A DNA stretch of 64,000 nt. Source: Symsagittifera roscoffensis (taxonomy: Eukaryota > Xenacoelomorpha > Acoela > Convolutidae). The translations under genes were made by a program, and so were the position numbers. This document shows positions 9,284 to 20,186 of the stretch, piece by piece (within the stretch, counting starts at the first letter, position 1; each line of letters starts with the position of its first letter). The notes under the pieces are model-generated. The model saw only the letters and a program-made list of their open reading frames with translations, was not told where the DNA came from and searched no databases. The DNA lies in assembly GCF_963678635.1 (NCBI RefSeq), contig NC_087062.1:79175200-79239199 (forward strand), read 5' to 3'.

Positions 9284-9352
9284 ACCTATCTTAATACATA
9301 GCTGGGAGACCGGATGTTCTATTCCCTATCTTAAGACATGGGGGTCTCCCAC
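9284..9352 (+). other. Hairpin with conserved ACCGGAT-TCTAT motif (copy 1)
   Basis: A 9-bp stem TGGGAGACC (9303-9311) / GGTCTCCCA (9343-9351) encloses GG/GG and a 4-bp inner stem ATGT (9314-9317) / ACAT (9336-9339), with loop TCTATTCCCTATCTTAAG. The loop and 5' side share ACCGGATGTTCTAT and CCTATCTTAAGACA with the hairpin of the 281-bp array at 36.6 kb, while the stem bases differ in a pairing-preserving way. It sits at the proposed right end of the Polinton. Confidence 0.6.
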
Positions 9353-9529
9353 CTCCCCCCACTTAACCTCCAACATCTACTACTAACAGTTCATGAAACC
9401 CCCGGGACAGTCCGCGGGTGAGTATTCGAGAGATTACCCTAGAGTCAGTTCTGTGGAAGGCGACGAGAAAAAATATGCACATCTGGAGTCACCAAAGGGA
9501 GACAGCCTGTTTGCAGCCTATGACCCTCA

Positions 9530-11697
9530 AGAAATGAAGCTGGGAAAATCTTGATAGTGGCCAGCGCCGACTAACTGTATACTCCCCGCTCGCTCTTTTG
9601 GACAAATTTGATCTTCCTCGCAGCTCCCAACTTAGATTGGGGTCAGGCAGTGGGAAGGGCCAAAAAAGTGCAGAGGGTGGTGAACGTGGATCCAGAGGTG
9701 GTGATAATAGCTGGATCAAATGACCACTTGCAAAGTAGGGAACTCTTGAATGCTCTCATCGACGGATCTAACCCAAGCTCGGAGGCTGTGGGTGAGGCGA
9801 TCATGACACTCCTCTCTACCATGAAGGAGTCCGAGAAGTTGAAACGGAAATGTTTTGCGAGGCATCTGGTCAAGGTTTTCTTCATGCTGTCTCATGGATA
9901 TGCCTTGCTACCCCAACACCTGCAATTCGTGTACGCCATGGTCATCCTGATGGCGGAGGGACGATTTGATGTAATGACATCCGCGCCGAACCGACAAGTG
10001 GATCCCAACATTTACTATCCCCTCCAATCAGAACTCCCGGCGATATGCTCGGACATCTCAAATGCGATTCAAGGATTAAAGGATCATAGCACGACGCGCA
10101 TCGTGTTGGATGAAGGGGTTGGGACTTGAGCTTTCCATCTTTGACCGACTGTTGAAAAGAAGGCCGGGAATGGGTGATGAACCTCAGTTAGTACAACGGT
10201 TAGCAAACAACTTGTGGTTCAGACAGACGGAATACGCGAGGAACGAAAGGGGGGACGTGGTGAGGAGAAACGCCATCTCAACTGAAGAAGACTTGAAGGC
10301 TATGGCTTTGAGGACAATTGCCTCACACCAACCCGTGGTTGTATATGTCACCTCGACTGTGCGCATTGGGGCAGGATGCCTTTGATAGTGTTCCAGCAGT
10401 GGTGAGAGAGATCCACCAGTATTTGAAGAAGATATTAGAAGCGAAAGAACAGGCAGGAGCAACGATGTATCAACTGATGCAGCAAATCAACACGATGTCC
10501 TTGGACCCTTTCTAAGCGGACGTGCTGTCTACGAAAGCTGAATATGAGAGGTTCGATGCTATTCTCGCAGGGACGGGCGTGGGGAGATCACCCGCATTTA
10601 TCAGCAGTTGTTACACTAGAGCATCGAGAAACTTGATAGCCAACTTCGAGAGAGAAATCAAGAAGTTATCCATTGGCCTTGTGCTGGCACTGTACGTGGC
10701 CTTCGGAGACAAGAGCTTTGTGAAGGTGGTGCTTTTCACGCAGGAACTAGCTAATCACCGACTGGATGGTCTGCTCACATTGGGAGACTTGTTTGTTTTA
10801 CTGAGTTACCCCGAGCAGCTGCAAGGACCGAGGAGTTTGATGCCCAATTGGAGACAGCCTTCTATCGAAAACTGAAGGATTTGAGGACCTTGCTAATTCA
10901 GTACCTACTGAAGCAGAGCAGACGTTTAAACGGGGAAGATAAACCAGTCTCCGACAGAAATGAGGTGAAGAAGTGTGGGGGGATGCCCCTGTTGACCGAT
11001 TTAGCCCTGATGATGCGGATCGCTCCGCTAGCACTGATTATCGGGTTGAGGCAATTTCTTATAGTGGTCTACGGGCTTATAGTGACACATGTGTTCCCAA
11101 ACGTGCAGGTGGAGGCGTATAGACATTCTGTTCTGGACCTGAACAACAGCTTTAAGTGCGGGATGAGAGGAGAGAGCCTGTCGAATATCCAGTTCAACCC
11201 CAAATTCTTGAACTTACGACCAATCATCAAGGGTACGAAGGACGCAATGAAAATCCCGTTGTTCCGGAGACATACGCCCATGTGAAGGAGAATCAGGACA
11301 CGTGGTTGGCGAGTTCAGATCTGCTGCCGGATAGGTGCCCTCTGTATCTGCGCATCAGGAGGATGTTGTTGGAGTGACTAGTTGGGCCCTGGAACCTAGG
11401 ATTGGAGCTGCGCAGGATGTAGAGGAGAGGATGCTCAGGTGGAGCGAGGGAATGGAAACGCGCTTCATCAGTTGGAACGCTGCAGCCCTGCACAGATTTG
11501 ATTTTACCTTTCCAGACATATGGAGTAGAAAGAAGATTAAGGCCATACCATCAAGGAAGCCAGAGGTATTGGCAGGCCATTGGAGCGATGTGTATGCTCC
11601 AGCTGAGGACAAGGCTGAAATGGCCCAGACCGGAAACAGTAGTGATGATGGAAGTGAGCACGGAGTCCAGAGGAGGCATCTATCTGACAACAGATGA
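9530..11697 (+). pseudogene. Retroelement ORF1-like protein with SGNH-like N-terminus
   Basis: Frames at 9530-10129, 10110-10385, 10318-10515, 10522-10875, 10848-11150, 11156-11377 and 11335-11697 join by single frameshifts into a protein of about 700 residues. The N-terminal part reads ILIVASAD, an in-frame TAA at 9572, then AAPNLDWGQAVGRAKKVQRV and VVIIAGSNDHLQ at about 9695-9730. The strand-G-x-N-D-H arrangement resembles block III of SGNH/GDSL hydrolases, with the first block corrupt and the catalytic Asp-His block not found. Later parts are helical with no motif I know (DLALMMRIAPLALIIGL, LELTTNHQGYEGRNE, VGVTSWALEPR). At least six frame breaks make it dead. Function is unassigned beyond the weak SGNH hint. 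Confidence 0.5.
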
Positions 11698-12031
11698 AGT
11701 GGCGCCGTATGGTGAAGAGACCGTGGAAATTGTCATAAATGACCAAGTGTTTTACCAAGCAGGTGACCTGATGATACCGGCATGGCCGGGTTCAGTACTT
11801 CATATGCGCCAATGCCCCTCTGAGCCGGGACCTAAGCCAAACGATGGATGAAAGTAAGGAGACGCGAATAAAAAAAATCAAGGGGAAGATGATCCTATGG
11901 AGGGTAGAGGCGACAAAGTGTGTGAGTTCGACTTGGGTGCCCTGGAGAGAGATCTCCTGGAATACGACTTTAATGAAACACAAGATGGTGGGATGAATGA
12001 GACGCTAGTGCTGATGACATCATGATCATTT
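11698..12031 (+). other. Linker between ORF fragments
   Basis: Continues the GC-rich block. Short frames such as 11498-11851 (VEIVINDQVFYQAGDLMIPA) suggest continuation of the first protein after a frameshift. Confidence 0.4.
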
Positions 12032-12481
12032 ATGTCACCCACCAAGGAGCCCCCGGCTAGTCTGTCTCCCGTGGAGTCAGGATCCATGGTTGAAGCTCAC
12101 CAGAATAGAGGCGCGCCCAAGCTGCTCTGTGAATCTCCTCGAAGGCGGAGGATTGATCGATCGATGCGAGTGGCGTTTCTGAGTACGTTGCCAGAACAAG
12201 AATGGGAACAATACCAGGGCGAGCTCGAGAGAAAAACCGGTGAGGCTTGGACGCGTGTAGCTTTTATGAAGAGTGCTTGGAACATAAATCGGAGATACGG
12301 CACTCAGTCCGTGATGAGAGTGGGATTGAACCAACCCATCATGCATGAAGTAATAGAGAAGTTGGTGGAATCCACTGAATCTATCAGTCTGACCGAGTCA
12401 GTCACGGAGGAAAGCGCTGAGGAGAGTACAATTATGCGAGATCAACCCATCAGAAGAACCAAGAAAGGGCTCAGAAAGTAA
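12032..12481 (+). pseudogene. Unidentified retroelement protein fragment
   Basis: A 149-codon frame: a Pro/Ser-rich start (MSPTKEPPASLSPVESG), an Arg-rich stretch (RRRRIDRS), a central region with Trp residues (EQEWEQYQGELERKTGEAWT), and a Ser/Glu-rich acidic end before RRTKKGLRK. The composition, disordered acid/Ser tracts flanked by basic patches, suits a structural or regulatory linker of a retroelement polyprotein. No family recognised. Confidence 0.4.
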
Positions 12482-12561
12482 AAGTCTATGGTGATAAAAC
12501 CGAAGGAGAGAGTGAATGATAAGGTGACCAATCCGAAAATCGTGAGGTCGAAGGCAGAAAA

Positions 12562-13633
12562 GTGGTAATTTCGCTAGCGAAGGTGTCCTGTCCAAGCAAA
12601 GTTGGACAAGGGGATGCTACAATGCACGGCGGCAGGGAGAAAGAGAATCAGATGACACCGATGTTACTGGCAGGACTGATTTCTACAGCTTCGAAAGTAA
12701 AGAAGAGCGAGACGACCTTGGCTGACATGGCGAAGATGAAGTTGGAGGGACAGCTCGACGTGGTCGAGTACAGTCGTATTACTGTGCCCGAGTCAGTCCA
12801 TATGGGTAGTCCTGCTGGTGGCTATATGGAAATGGTGAAAGCAAAAAATTCCGCGACAGGACACATGATGACCTTGCACGATAAGCAAGCTATGCAGGAG
12901 GGCTCAAACCTGGAGAGGAAGGAATACGGCACTGTTATGTCATCGGAGGCAAATGAGAACGGTTTGGAGCTTCTGAACAAGATTTCCTGGAGGGTAGCCC
13001 TACCGAAGTTTTTCGATGAAACCATGCGTACTCCCTCATCAGTGATGGCGTACATAGCCAACCCCTGTGTCAGGACTGATTTACGAGTGAGACTTGTGTG
13101 GTGCCTTATTGGGATGAAAAAAAGGGGAGTACGAAGCCACCATCGAGACGAAGGCAATAGAACAGCAGCTGAAACTGATGCGAGTTGTAAAAGTGCGGAT
13201 CGCCAGGGACGATTCGGCGATAGCATTGTCAAAACGGAAGGACACACTTTGCGTGAAATTTGTGGTGGACTGTATCCCCACTCCGGTGCTAAAAGAATGT
13301 GCGAAGACAATCAGGCAGAGGTTGATGAAGCGTGAAGAAGTCTTGTTGAGAGCCTTGTTAGAACTCTACCAGGACATGCCATTGCGGATCCCGACAAAGG
13401 AGTTAAACGACCTTGATAGCTACCTCCGAGGGTTGGAGGAACTCAGGAGGTGTTCCAATAAAGAACTGACAGTCACGAGGGAGTTGTTGGAGAAAGTTCG
13501 GAGTCTGGAAGAAAATGCGACGTTAGGGAAACCGAGTTCCTTCCAATACGTGTCGGGTGTCCCGGGAATGGCCTATAATCCATTCGTCAATGAAAAAGCA
13601 AGGTACTCATATTTTGACTTTGAACAAGCATAA
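12562..13633 (+). pseudogene. Unidentified retroelement protein fragment, helical
   Basis: The frame at 12562-13335 reads to WRVALPKFFDETMRTPSSVM and MAYIANPCVRTDLRVRLVWC. The ancestral sequence then shifts into the frame 13178-13633 through an A-run near 13118. That frame continues as a leucine-rich, charged segment (RQRLMKREEVLLRALLELYQ, ELNDLDSYLRGLEELRRCSN, ELLEKVRSLEENATLGK) with coiled-coil character and ends FEQA. The break is a probable one-base slip in a run of A. Not recognised beyond likely self-association through the coiled coil. Confidence 0.4.
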
Positions 13634-13665
13634 TCCTCAATTTCTGGCTGGAGAGAAAGCAGGAA

Positions 13666-14241
13666 TTGGGGACAATAACGTCTGAACAGTTACAGTTAGG
13701 AGTGATTCTGGAGGAAGGAGTGACTGAACATTCAGTTCCCCAGCTGGAGGGACAAGTAAGTTTTGAGTGTGTTTCGTGGGATGGTCCACTGGAGACCAGC
13801 CTAGTGACGATGTGGGAACTCATCAAGCCTTCATCGTGCCCAAATCCGAACGCGGGCCTGATATTTGACCTTACCGCTGAGATCGAGTTGGCGGGAAACG
13901 ATGACGAGAGCCTACACGACTTAGCCATGATACATCAATTATTGGCTCTGAAAAAAACGAGGCAAGATGACAGGCAACCCACGGAACCGTCCGAGGGGAA
14001 CTCTCCAAGCGATTGGATGAAGGAGGGTACTTGCCTAGCTTCTAGCTGTGGAATGGAAGGGCATGTATGTGGGAACGGTCACTGCTTGAAAACATTGGGT
14101 GAACAGCACCGCCAGGTAGCCAAGTTGTATGGAAGATTGATCATGTCTGATAAGAACAAGATGGAGTTGATTGCGGACTGCGATGGAGTGACGGAGGTGA
14201 ACCTGATGACCGCCTTAGGGTTCTGCAGCATGACCAGCTGA
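13666..14241 (+). pseudogene. Unidentified retroelement fragment with Cys/His cluster
   Basis: A 191-codon open frame. The N-terminal half is Glu-rich with beta-like stretches (QVSFECVSWDGPLETSLV). The middle carries a Cys/His cluster ACTCLASSCG-like (TCLASSCGMEGHVCGNGHC, about 14029-14085) that could bind a metal. The C-terminal part reads LGEQHRQVAKLYGRLIMSDK and ends MTALGFCSMTS. The cluster spacing does not match the CCHC knuckle. No family assigned. Confidence 0.35.
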
Positions 14242-14250
14242 ATTGACTCA

Positions 14251-14824
14251 TTGGAGCGCCTGGAGCGTGCCCATAAGCTGGTCATATCCTTGAGTGTGGA
14301 AGTGTTTCCAAGAGCATTACAGACGGAACAGAAATATGGAAGCTGGCGAGAAGCTCTTGAAAACGAAATGAATCTGAAACATAGCGAGGGGTATCATAAG
14401 ACAGTCGGCTCGAAGTATCTGGTGGGATCTAGCGTGGCACCATAAGGCAATAGTAAGTACCCGACGCACCTGGTGGTTGTAGATGCAAGAACGCAACATA
14501 GACTGATTAATCAGCTCTTTCCGGTGCCGAATTGCGTGAGACTGTCGAGAATGTCTGAGAAATTCCATAAGCTAATGACAAAGATCCTTCGGTAGTCCCG
14601 AAGAGGTCTACGGATGATATAGAAGAGGTAGTGGGAGAAGATTTCGTGAAGTGGGGCGAAGGAAACATCAGCGAGTTCCAACGAAAGAAGGCGAACGGGA
14701 TGAATTCAAGCGATTTCCCCACTGATAACATCGGAGTATAGAACTTGGAGGAATATCCTGCCGACTCACGGAGAGTATCCATGTCACTGCCTGGCGCAGA
14801 CGTTTTGGTACCCCAAGAGAGCAA
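14251..14824 (+). pseudogene. Broken continuation of the retroelement ORFs
   Basis: The frame 14251-14445 (SLSVEVFPRALQTEQKYGSW) and further short frames after it continue the same coding-like composition but are split by stops and frameshifts. Nothing recognisable. Confidence 0.3.
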
Positions 14825-14847
14825 ACCTAGAGCTGGTTTGGGATGCA

Positions 14848-15523
14848 GTGAATTTATTCTCCATGGGTTTGCCTGATCAAGCGCAGAATGTGACGATATT
14901 GTTGGTCAGCGCCACGCTGGCAGTGAGGTGGCTGGAAGCCAATGCAGGGACGAAAAAACAGGAGGTGGCCGTGCCAACTCCAGAGCAACTGATCAGAGTG
15001 AGCCTCAGTAGGAGAGTGGATCTGTTTAGAACTACTTGTAAAATACTGAGAATACCGAAGGCGATAGTAAGAATATGGGCAGGACAAATATTGATGCCTT
15101 GGTTCCGTGCGTTGATGACAACATGGATGTATGAACGCGCGAAGCGTCATATGTTCCGAAACACGGAAGCCTATCAATTCTTCCAGCTAGATATAGGACC
15201 GGGAGCCTATAAAAGAGCATTCCTGACATATAGGAACTCTGTGACTACAGCGGTAAAAAAAAGTAGCTGGGATGTCTTGCACCACAGAACAAGTGAAAAA
15301 GGAGGTCTTAAAAGCTGACCTGGAGCGGAATGTGAGCCTGTGTTTGCATAACAGCTTCTGCAGGAATCGAGAGCAGAAAGTAAACGTGGATATACTGCCC
15401 TGCTGCAAACAGAGATTGGTGGAGCAGGAAAGGCGGGGCACGGCCCGTAACTCTGTGGACATGCTACAGGAAGTCCTGGAAGACAGTGAGATGAGAGAGC
15501 AGGAACTAGAAGCGATGGAGTGA
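14848..15523 (+). pseudogene. C-terminal retroelement ORF fragments
   Basis: Two overlapping frames, 14848-15318 and 15272-15523, joined by a slip in the A-run at 15255-15262. The first has a hydrophobic helix with Ala/Leu (VTILLVSATLAVRWLEANAG), then ILMPWFRALMTTWMYERAKR. The second is charged with EQVKKEVLKADLERN and CCKQRLVEQERRG, ending in an acidic EMREQELEAME tail with TGA at 15521-15523. Not recognised. Confidence 0.35.
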
Positions 15524-15540
15524 AGATTGAGGACGAGACA

Positions 15541-16440
15541 CGAAGTAGAGTTGGAAAGAGATTTTTATCGTTGAAGTATGTGAAAACTTGAAATAATCAA
15601 CCAAGATTGTTTATTGACACTTTTAATTGAGGTTTGATTGAAATAGACGTTGTTATTGCTTGGAACTGTTAATAATTGATGCATTTGTTTAACTACAATG
15701 GATAATTTTAGTTGATATTCTTTATATATATAGGCCTTAGAAGAGTGTATTTACTTATTTAAACCTGACTGAAATTTTTAACCTGTGTAGGACACATCTT
15801 CACTTTGTGGCGACCTGGGAGGATTTGGGTACCTCATTACCTTTCCTAGCCATAGAAGTTCCTAATTTTAATATTGGGGGCAACGGCATAAATGAATGAT
15901 TATACTTGGCGAGTGACACTAAGTTAATTTTAGTGGGTGCGTCCCATCCTTTTTAAAATCAGTGAGAGCGAGAAGAAATTTTACGGAGAAGTGGCGTAGG
16001 TAATCAGAAAAGAAACTTTATCTAGCACACTCCTCATAGTGCAAGTTTTGTGAAATTATTAGAAGGCAGTGAAATGTAGTACGATGCCATTTGTGACAAA
16101 CAGTGAGTTGAGGTGGAGTAGATAAATTTCAATTTTCTAATGCGATTTGTAAGTTGAACATAGAAAACTAGATCAACAATTGAAGATAACACGGGGTTAT
16201 GCGTTCAATGGGGACAATAAGGGGGACTGTCCAATCCCCTGAGTAGCTAAATTAACTCCAATTTTATATAGTGTTTCAGAGCATGAGTAGCTAGAAAGAT
16301 GAAAGGGTCAACCCATCTCCAATGGATTTAGTATATAACTGTCATTAAAAACATACTAAAATATGATATCCGAGCCGTGTTTTTCAGGCTAATCACGTAG
16401 TCTGGGGATCCGAGACCCAGCTAGGTGGTTATCTTCAAAT
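15541..16440. other. LTR/UTR-like noncoding DNA with a PBS-like site
   Basis: No open frame of note. At 15807-15822 the sequence GTGGCGACCTGGGAGG follows ACACATCTTCACTTT. TGGCGACC-type words are common primer-binding sites just after the 5' LTR of Gypsy elements, so an LTR may end near 15805 on the plus strand. No matching second LTR copy was found by eye. Confidence 0.3.
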
Positions 16441-16454
16441 GAAACGAAAGGTGA

Positions 16455-16650
16455 TCAAAAAACGTTTGACTGATGGCCTAAAAATGGTAACTTTTTACTT
16501 AGCCCTAAACAGACCAGAAATTCAACTGGCTAGATCTGGACGGTGGAAAACGGGTAGAAATTAGGTAACTGACGCCGGCCAGTCGTCGATAGGTGCTTTT
16601 TCTACGCTGCGTCAGTCACTATGTAGTATTTAGGCGAATGTTACAAAGCA
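16455..16650 (+). repeat. LTR/UTR-like segment shared (inverted) with 28.03-28.19 kb
   Basis: Blocks such as GGCCTAAAAATGGTAACTTTTTACTTAG and the AACTGACGCCGGCCAGTCG region to GGCGAATGTTACA match the reverse complement of 28025-28195 with moderate divergence. Both copies read the same way relative to the retroelement ORFs on their own side, consistent with the same LTR or leader family on two convergent elements. Confidence 0.65.
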
Positions 16651-16780
16651 AGGCTCTAAGAGAGTGACCAAACTTTTAGTTAAGTCGTGGTACTAAACGA
16701 GGAGTTGAAATTGCTGCACATTCCTTTGAAAACTTGATAGAGCGTGATTAAAGCCTGAATGGTTCAGTTTTACCTAAGCT

Positions 16781-17090
16781 GGTTTTTACTAATGCATTCA
16801 ATTGGCTTGAAAGAGACACTGAGTTGAATCACGTTTTCTCAAACCGGTCGGAGTTGTACAAACATTTTCATTGCGCTTCCACTGAATCGAGTTACCTATT
16901 TACGGAACTTCCATCAATATGTCAGAGGACAGAACACAACATTTTTCAATTTGCATTCAAATCGCTTAAAAGAGAAACTATGCTGAATCACGAATTGATC
17001 GGAGTTGTACAAATATTTTCCTTGCACTTACACTAAACCGAGCTACCTTTTTAAGGAACTTTCATTAAGTTGTCGGAACTTAGTTGCTGT
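16781..17090 (+). repeat. Two-copy ~161-bp tandem repeat
   Basis: The unit beginning near 16809 (AAGAGACACTGAGTTGAATCACG) recurs at 16971 (AAGAGAAACTATGCTGAATCACG). Both are followed by CGGAGTTGTACAAA and a CCGAG/TCGAG-CTACCT segment. Diverged, so old. It lies between the two retroelement blocks. Confidence 0.7.
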
Positions 17091-17231
17091 TTTAAAACTT
17101 ACATCCGCAATTATCGATATAGCGCACATGCGTTCCGTGAGTAAAAAATCACTGTCTAATCTAACAATGTTCTTCCAGTACTGATTTGGTAGTTCAAAAT
17201 ATGGCTCAAAAATTCGTCCAAAAGCGGTTTT

Positions 17232-17985
17232 TTAGAGTTTTTGCCCTGTTTCCAGTTCTCCAGTTTCTCTTGCCGATTTCAATTTTTTGATTATAAAATT
17301 TTCGGGGTGGTTGAGTCCTACCCTCACTCCCCGGACAAAAATATTCATCGACGTCCCCGTTGATTGCCCAGGATCGAGGAGATCGAAGTTGGATTCAGAA
17401 AAACATGAGGGGCCATCTGGAGCGATCCAGTTTGACTCAGTGTTGTCGTGACTGATGTATTTGCTGCTGGTCTGATCGACATCCTGAATCCTCAGGTTTT
17501 TTTCTTTTGGATCTGCAGGTAAATCATGGAGCCAATCGAGCACCCGTAAGCTCGTCAACTCATGCTCATACAAGTCCGCCTCAGGTTCGACCTCCATTTC
17601 CGGTTCTGATCGATCGTCGATCTAATCTCTTTCTGTATCATCAATCAAGTCGATGTCCTGTTATACCAATTTTTCATCCAAACTCGCTATTGAATCTGTT
17701 ACGTCGTCCAATACAGTTCTGTCAACGACAAAATCTTCACCATACGGGTTGTATTTCTTTTGTCATTTCCCTCTTGCTTTGTCGCGTCTCCATGGTCAAG
17801 AGAAAGACAGGTTCTTTTCCTTTCTCAATTTTGGTCTGCTCTGGGTAGTTCAAGTCCTCCCCGACCTCTATTTGTTCAGTTAGTGCCAGGTCCAGTGGCA
17901 GATCACAGTCATTGATCACCTCATTTCCGTCATTCCTGTCACGTGTGCCTCTCTCATTCACTTCACAGGCTGGATCCACTATCAA
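17232..17985 (-). pseudogene. Acidic C-terminal extension of the Gypsy Pol
   Basis: Two minus-strand frames, 17985-17737 and 17597-17232, follow the integrase. The first has GKEPVFLLTMETRQSKREMT preceded by an acidic stretch. The second is Glu/Asp-rich, starting MEVEPEADLYEHELTSLRVL. They continue the polyprotein beyond the integrase C-terminus and have no recognised domain. A retroelement-specific C-terminal tail is the simplest reading. Confidence 0.45.
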
Positions 17986-18133
17986 GTAGTCATCCTCATG
18001 AATATGAGCTGGGATGCACCATTCTTCCGATGAGCTATTGTGTGGTTTGTTATTCTCGTAATGAGCCGGTGCTCAACCGATAAAAGCAACCACACTGGTG
18101 AACGACAGTTATTTAAAGTCGATCACGCCCTTT

Positions 18134-18974
18134 TTAGCAACTTTTGATTCCCTTTGGGGGAACCACATCCTGGAACACCCAAAAATAGTCCCCTAATAAG
18201 TAAGCCATGGCGTCAGCGGTCCTCTTATCAAACCTCCTATTATGCTTGATTAAAGCCTGTTGCGTGTTCCTTCTGCGCAGATCATTCAGTTCTTGTTGCC
18301 TCCTGATCGAATCACGCACGTATATTTGCATACGTAAGTGCATACCTGCGGCAAGTGTTTATTCCAGTCGTCCATGTATCTTGATTAACAAAACCTTAGC
18401 ATGGATACTAGTTCGCGGTCTTACCTCTCGACCAGGCCCTTCGTTTGCGCCACTTGCGACCTCTTCATTAACTCCTTTGTGAGATCACCGAAGAACACTT
18501 TTTCTTTATCTGACTGGAATGTGATCGAGCAGCCGTGTCTGGCAATCCAGACGTTTTTTAAACGGTCACAAGCTTCTTCCGCTGATGCTGTCATGCAGGG
18601 AGCTGCCTCTGCTTAATTTGTGAAGTGATCAATCATTACCCGCAATTGATTATAGCCTGTGGCCGTCATGCAGGTTTCTGATGATCATTTTGTACCACCT
18701 CTTTGAATCCCTATGAAACTATTGATTGCAGGGCGAACCTCAGCTTTGTGAGGTCCTTGGCTTGCTGTTATGACAAGCATGCAGAAATCCATTTTTCACA
18801 GGGCTTCTTCAAGCCAGGCCATTCAAACCGCGTCTGTATCCGGTTATACCCTTTGTCCACGCATTGATGGCCCATCTGGTCGAGAGAGCGAAACAATAAA
18901 TCAATTTGATACAGCTGTGGTAGTACTATCGAATTGTATTTATAAAGATTTTGTCTTCTTCTTTGCAATTGCAA
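18134..18974 (-). pseudogene. Gypsy integrase, degenerate
   Basis: The zinc-binding region is at 18974-18768: SLDQMGHQCVDKGYNRIQ, then FEWPGLKKPCEKWISACLSC, showing one His and the paired Cys of the HHCC domain. The first His appears replaced. The catalytic core at about 18750-18350 is too eroded to show the DDE residues. The C-terminal part is clear at 18343-18134, with NRRFDKRTADAMAYLLGDYF followed by WVFQDVVPPKGIK, the GDYVWV-type SH3-like segment. Order after RNase H fits Gypsy. The enzyme would insert the cDNA. This copy is inactive. Confidence 0.7.
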
Positions 18975-19049
18975 GCCACAATCCCGTCTTTGTTCAAGTA
19001 AAGCAAATCCTTTCTCTTCATGTAAAACTGCTTCAGAATCCTATAGTTA

Positions 19050-20150
19050 TCTTTCTCCAAATCACCTTTGTCGGGTGGTCAGTTTTCTACCTATCTCTTT
19101 ACGTTGCTCGTCATCCTATCAACTCGCTGAGCCATCAAAAGATCCGACAGGCGGTACCTGGCTTTCAAATAAGTCTTCATCAGGTTTAGCTCTTCGCTGA
19201 TTGTTACCGGAGCATGGGCATCGTCCATTATTTTAACACACCATATCGTTTTCAAAAGTACCACATCCAGGTTCCAGAGACTCCAGATTGGTATGGATGA
19301 CCGTAGCATGCGGTAGTAATCTAGTCGGACGCTTCGACACTGCTATCAACTCAAGTTCGTCTGCGGCGTTGTCGACTACAGTGCTTTCCTCATCGGAGGT
19401 ATATCTGTCCCTGTCTGGGTCTTGATGCATTTTTTATCCAACCCGCGCTGTTTCCAATTTACTAGCAAGGAATGAATCGCAATCTCCGACACGTCGGAAT
19501 TCGAAGTGGTCTCAGACACGTTCTCCCAGGACTGAGACTTCTTGTCGTCACTCGAGCTGATGGAGTCTATCCACTCACCTTTTAAATTGTTCTTCACGTT
19601 TCTCGACTCCCCGGACAAAATTCTGTCCCTCGGTTGTCCTGGCATCGACTCCTCGGACAAACCATCCTAGTCGGGCCCGATGGAACACGTTTCCCCAGAC
19701 AATTCCACACCTCGTCCACTTGATTTGACTCCACGGACAATGTCTCATCTCCGGATGGTGTCTCATCTCCGGATGAACAGTCCGAGCACGGCTCGTACTC
19801 CTCCTTTGCATCAGTAAACTGAACCCTCCTTGCAATACTGGAATTCAGTTCATCACTGAACCCGTGAGAGGACTGAGTACTGGTCAGTTGTTGATGTTCC
19901 ACGTACGAAAACCTCAAAAGGACATCTTCCGTTATCGAGTTTCTTAGCTGAGCTGTTTCACTATTGACCGGCGGTTCTGTTCAACGTCCCGACCCCGGAT
20001 TGCTACCGGTCTCTTTTCCATTCTTTCAGTAATGGTCAGCGTCTGTATGGTCTCCATCCATTCATGATCTTGCCTATCAACTTCGTTACCAAGCAGATCG
20101 CAGAGCTTTCGCGTAACATCCGATGCTACGCTCATCGTTTTGTTCAGTAG
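19050..20150 (-). pseudogene. Gypsy Pol spacer between RNase H and integrase
   Basis: Short minus-strand frames (20135-19944, 19917-19594, 19660-19376, 19430-19091) are Ser/Asp/Glu-rich and low in hydrophobic residues. Examples are SDCSSGDETPSGDETLSVES and ISSSDDKKSQSWENVSETTS. They look like a long disordered linker in Pol. Repeated SGE(S/D)-type phrases (SGDETPSGDETLSV) suggest internal repeat expansion. Frame changes near 19600 and 19840 break it. Confidence 0.45.
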
Positions 20151-20186
20151 CGCTATTCCATTGATACCTAGCCAGGTAAGTTCTGG

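Larger units (their letters stand above)
604..9352 (+). mobile_element. Decayed Polinton/Maverick element
   Basis: A collinear set of Polinton hallmark genes lies on one strand: exonuclease-like protein, FtsK/HerA-type packaging ATPase, retrovirus-type integrase, putative minor capsid protein, small Arg-rich protein, double-jelly-roll major capsid and an adenovirus-type cysteine protease. All are interrupted by frameshifts, stops or internal deletions, so the element is dead. The expected length is 15-20 kb. Only about 8.7 kb remain and no family-B polymerase motif was recognised. The edges are estimates: a short inverted match (AATGTATTAAGATAGGGAATAG at 610-632 against TCTATTCCCTATCTTAAGACAT near 9318-9340) supports termini near 0.6 and 9.35 kb, but no target duplication was identified. 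Confidence 0.82.
9378..15540 (+). mobile_element. GC-richer ORF block of a large retroelement (structural half)
   Basis: About 6 kb with markedly higher GC than its flanks and codon-like composition on the plus strand, divided into six or seven overlapping frame fragments that can be read as two or three former long proteins. No RT, RNase H or integrase motif was found in it. Its edges abut the Polinton edge on the left and LTR/UTR-like DNA on the right. The LTR/UTR-like DNA at 16.46-16.65 kb matches that of the minus-strand Gypsy element in the sense direction, which links the two as relatives. I infer a 5' or internal block of a Gypsy-type element that lacks pol, but it could be a separate element class. 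Confidence 0.55.

Noticed and set aside
9489-15462. Many long minus-strand frames in the GC-rich plus-strand block
   Set aside because: Composition and continuity favour the plus strand; the minus frames have no motif and mirror plus-strand codons.
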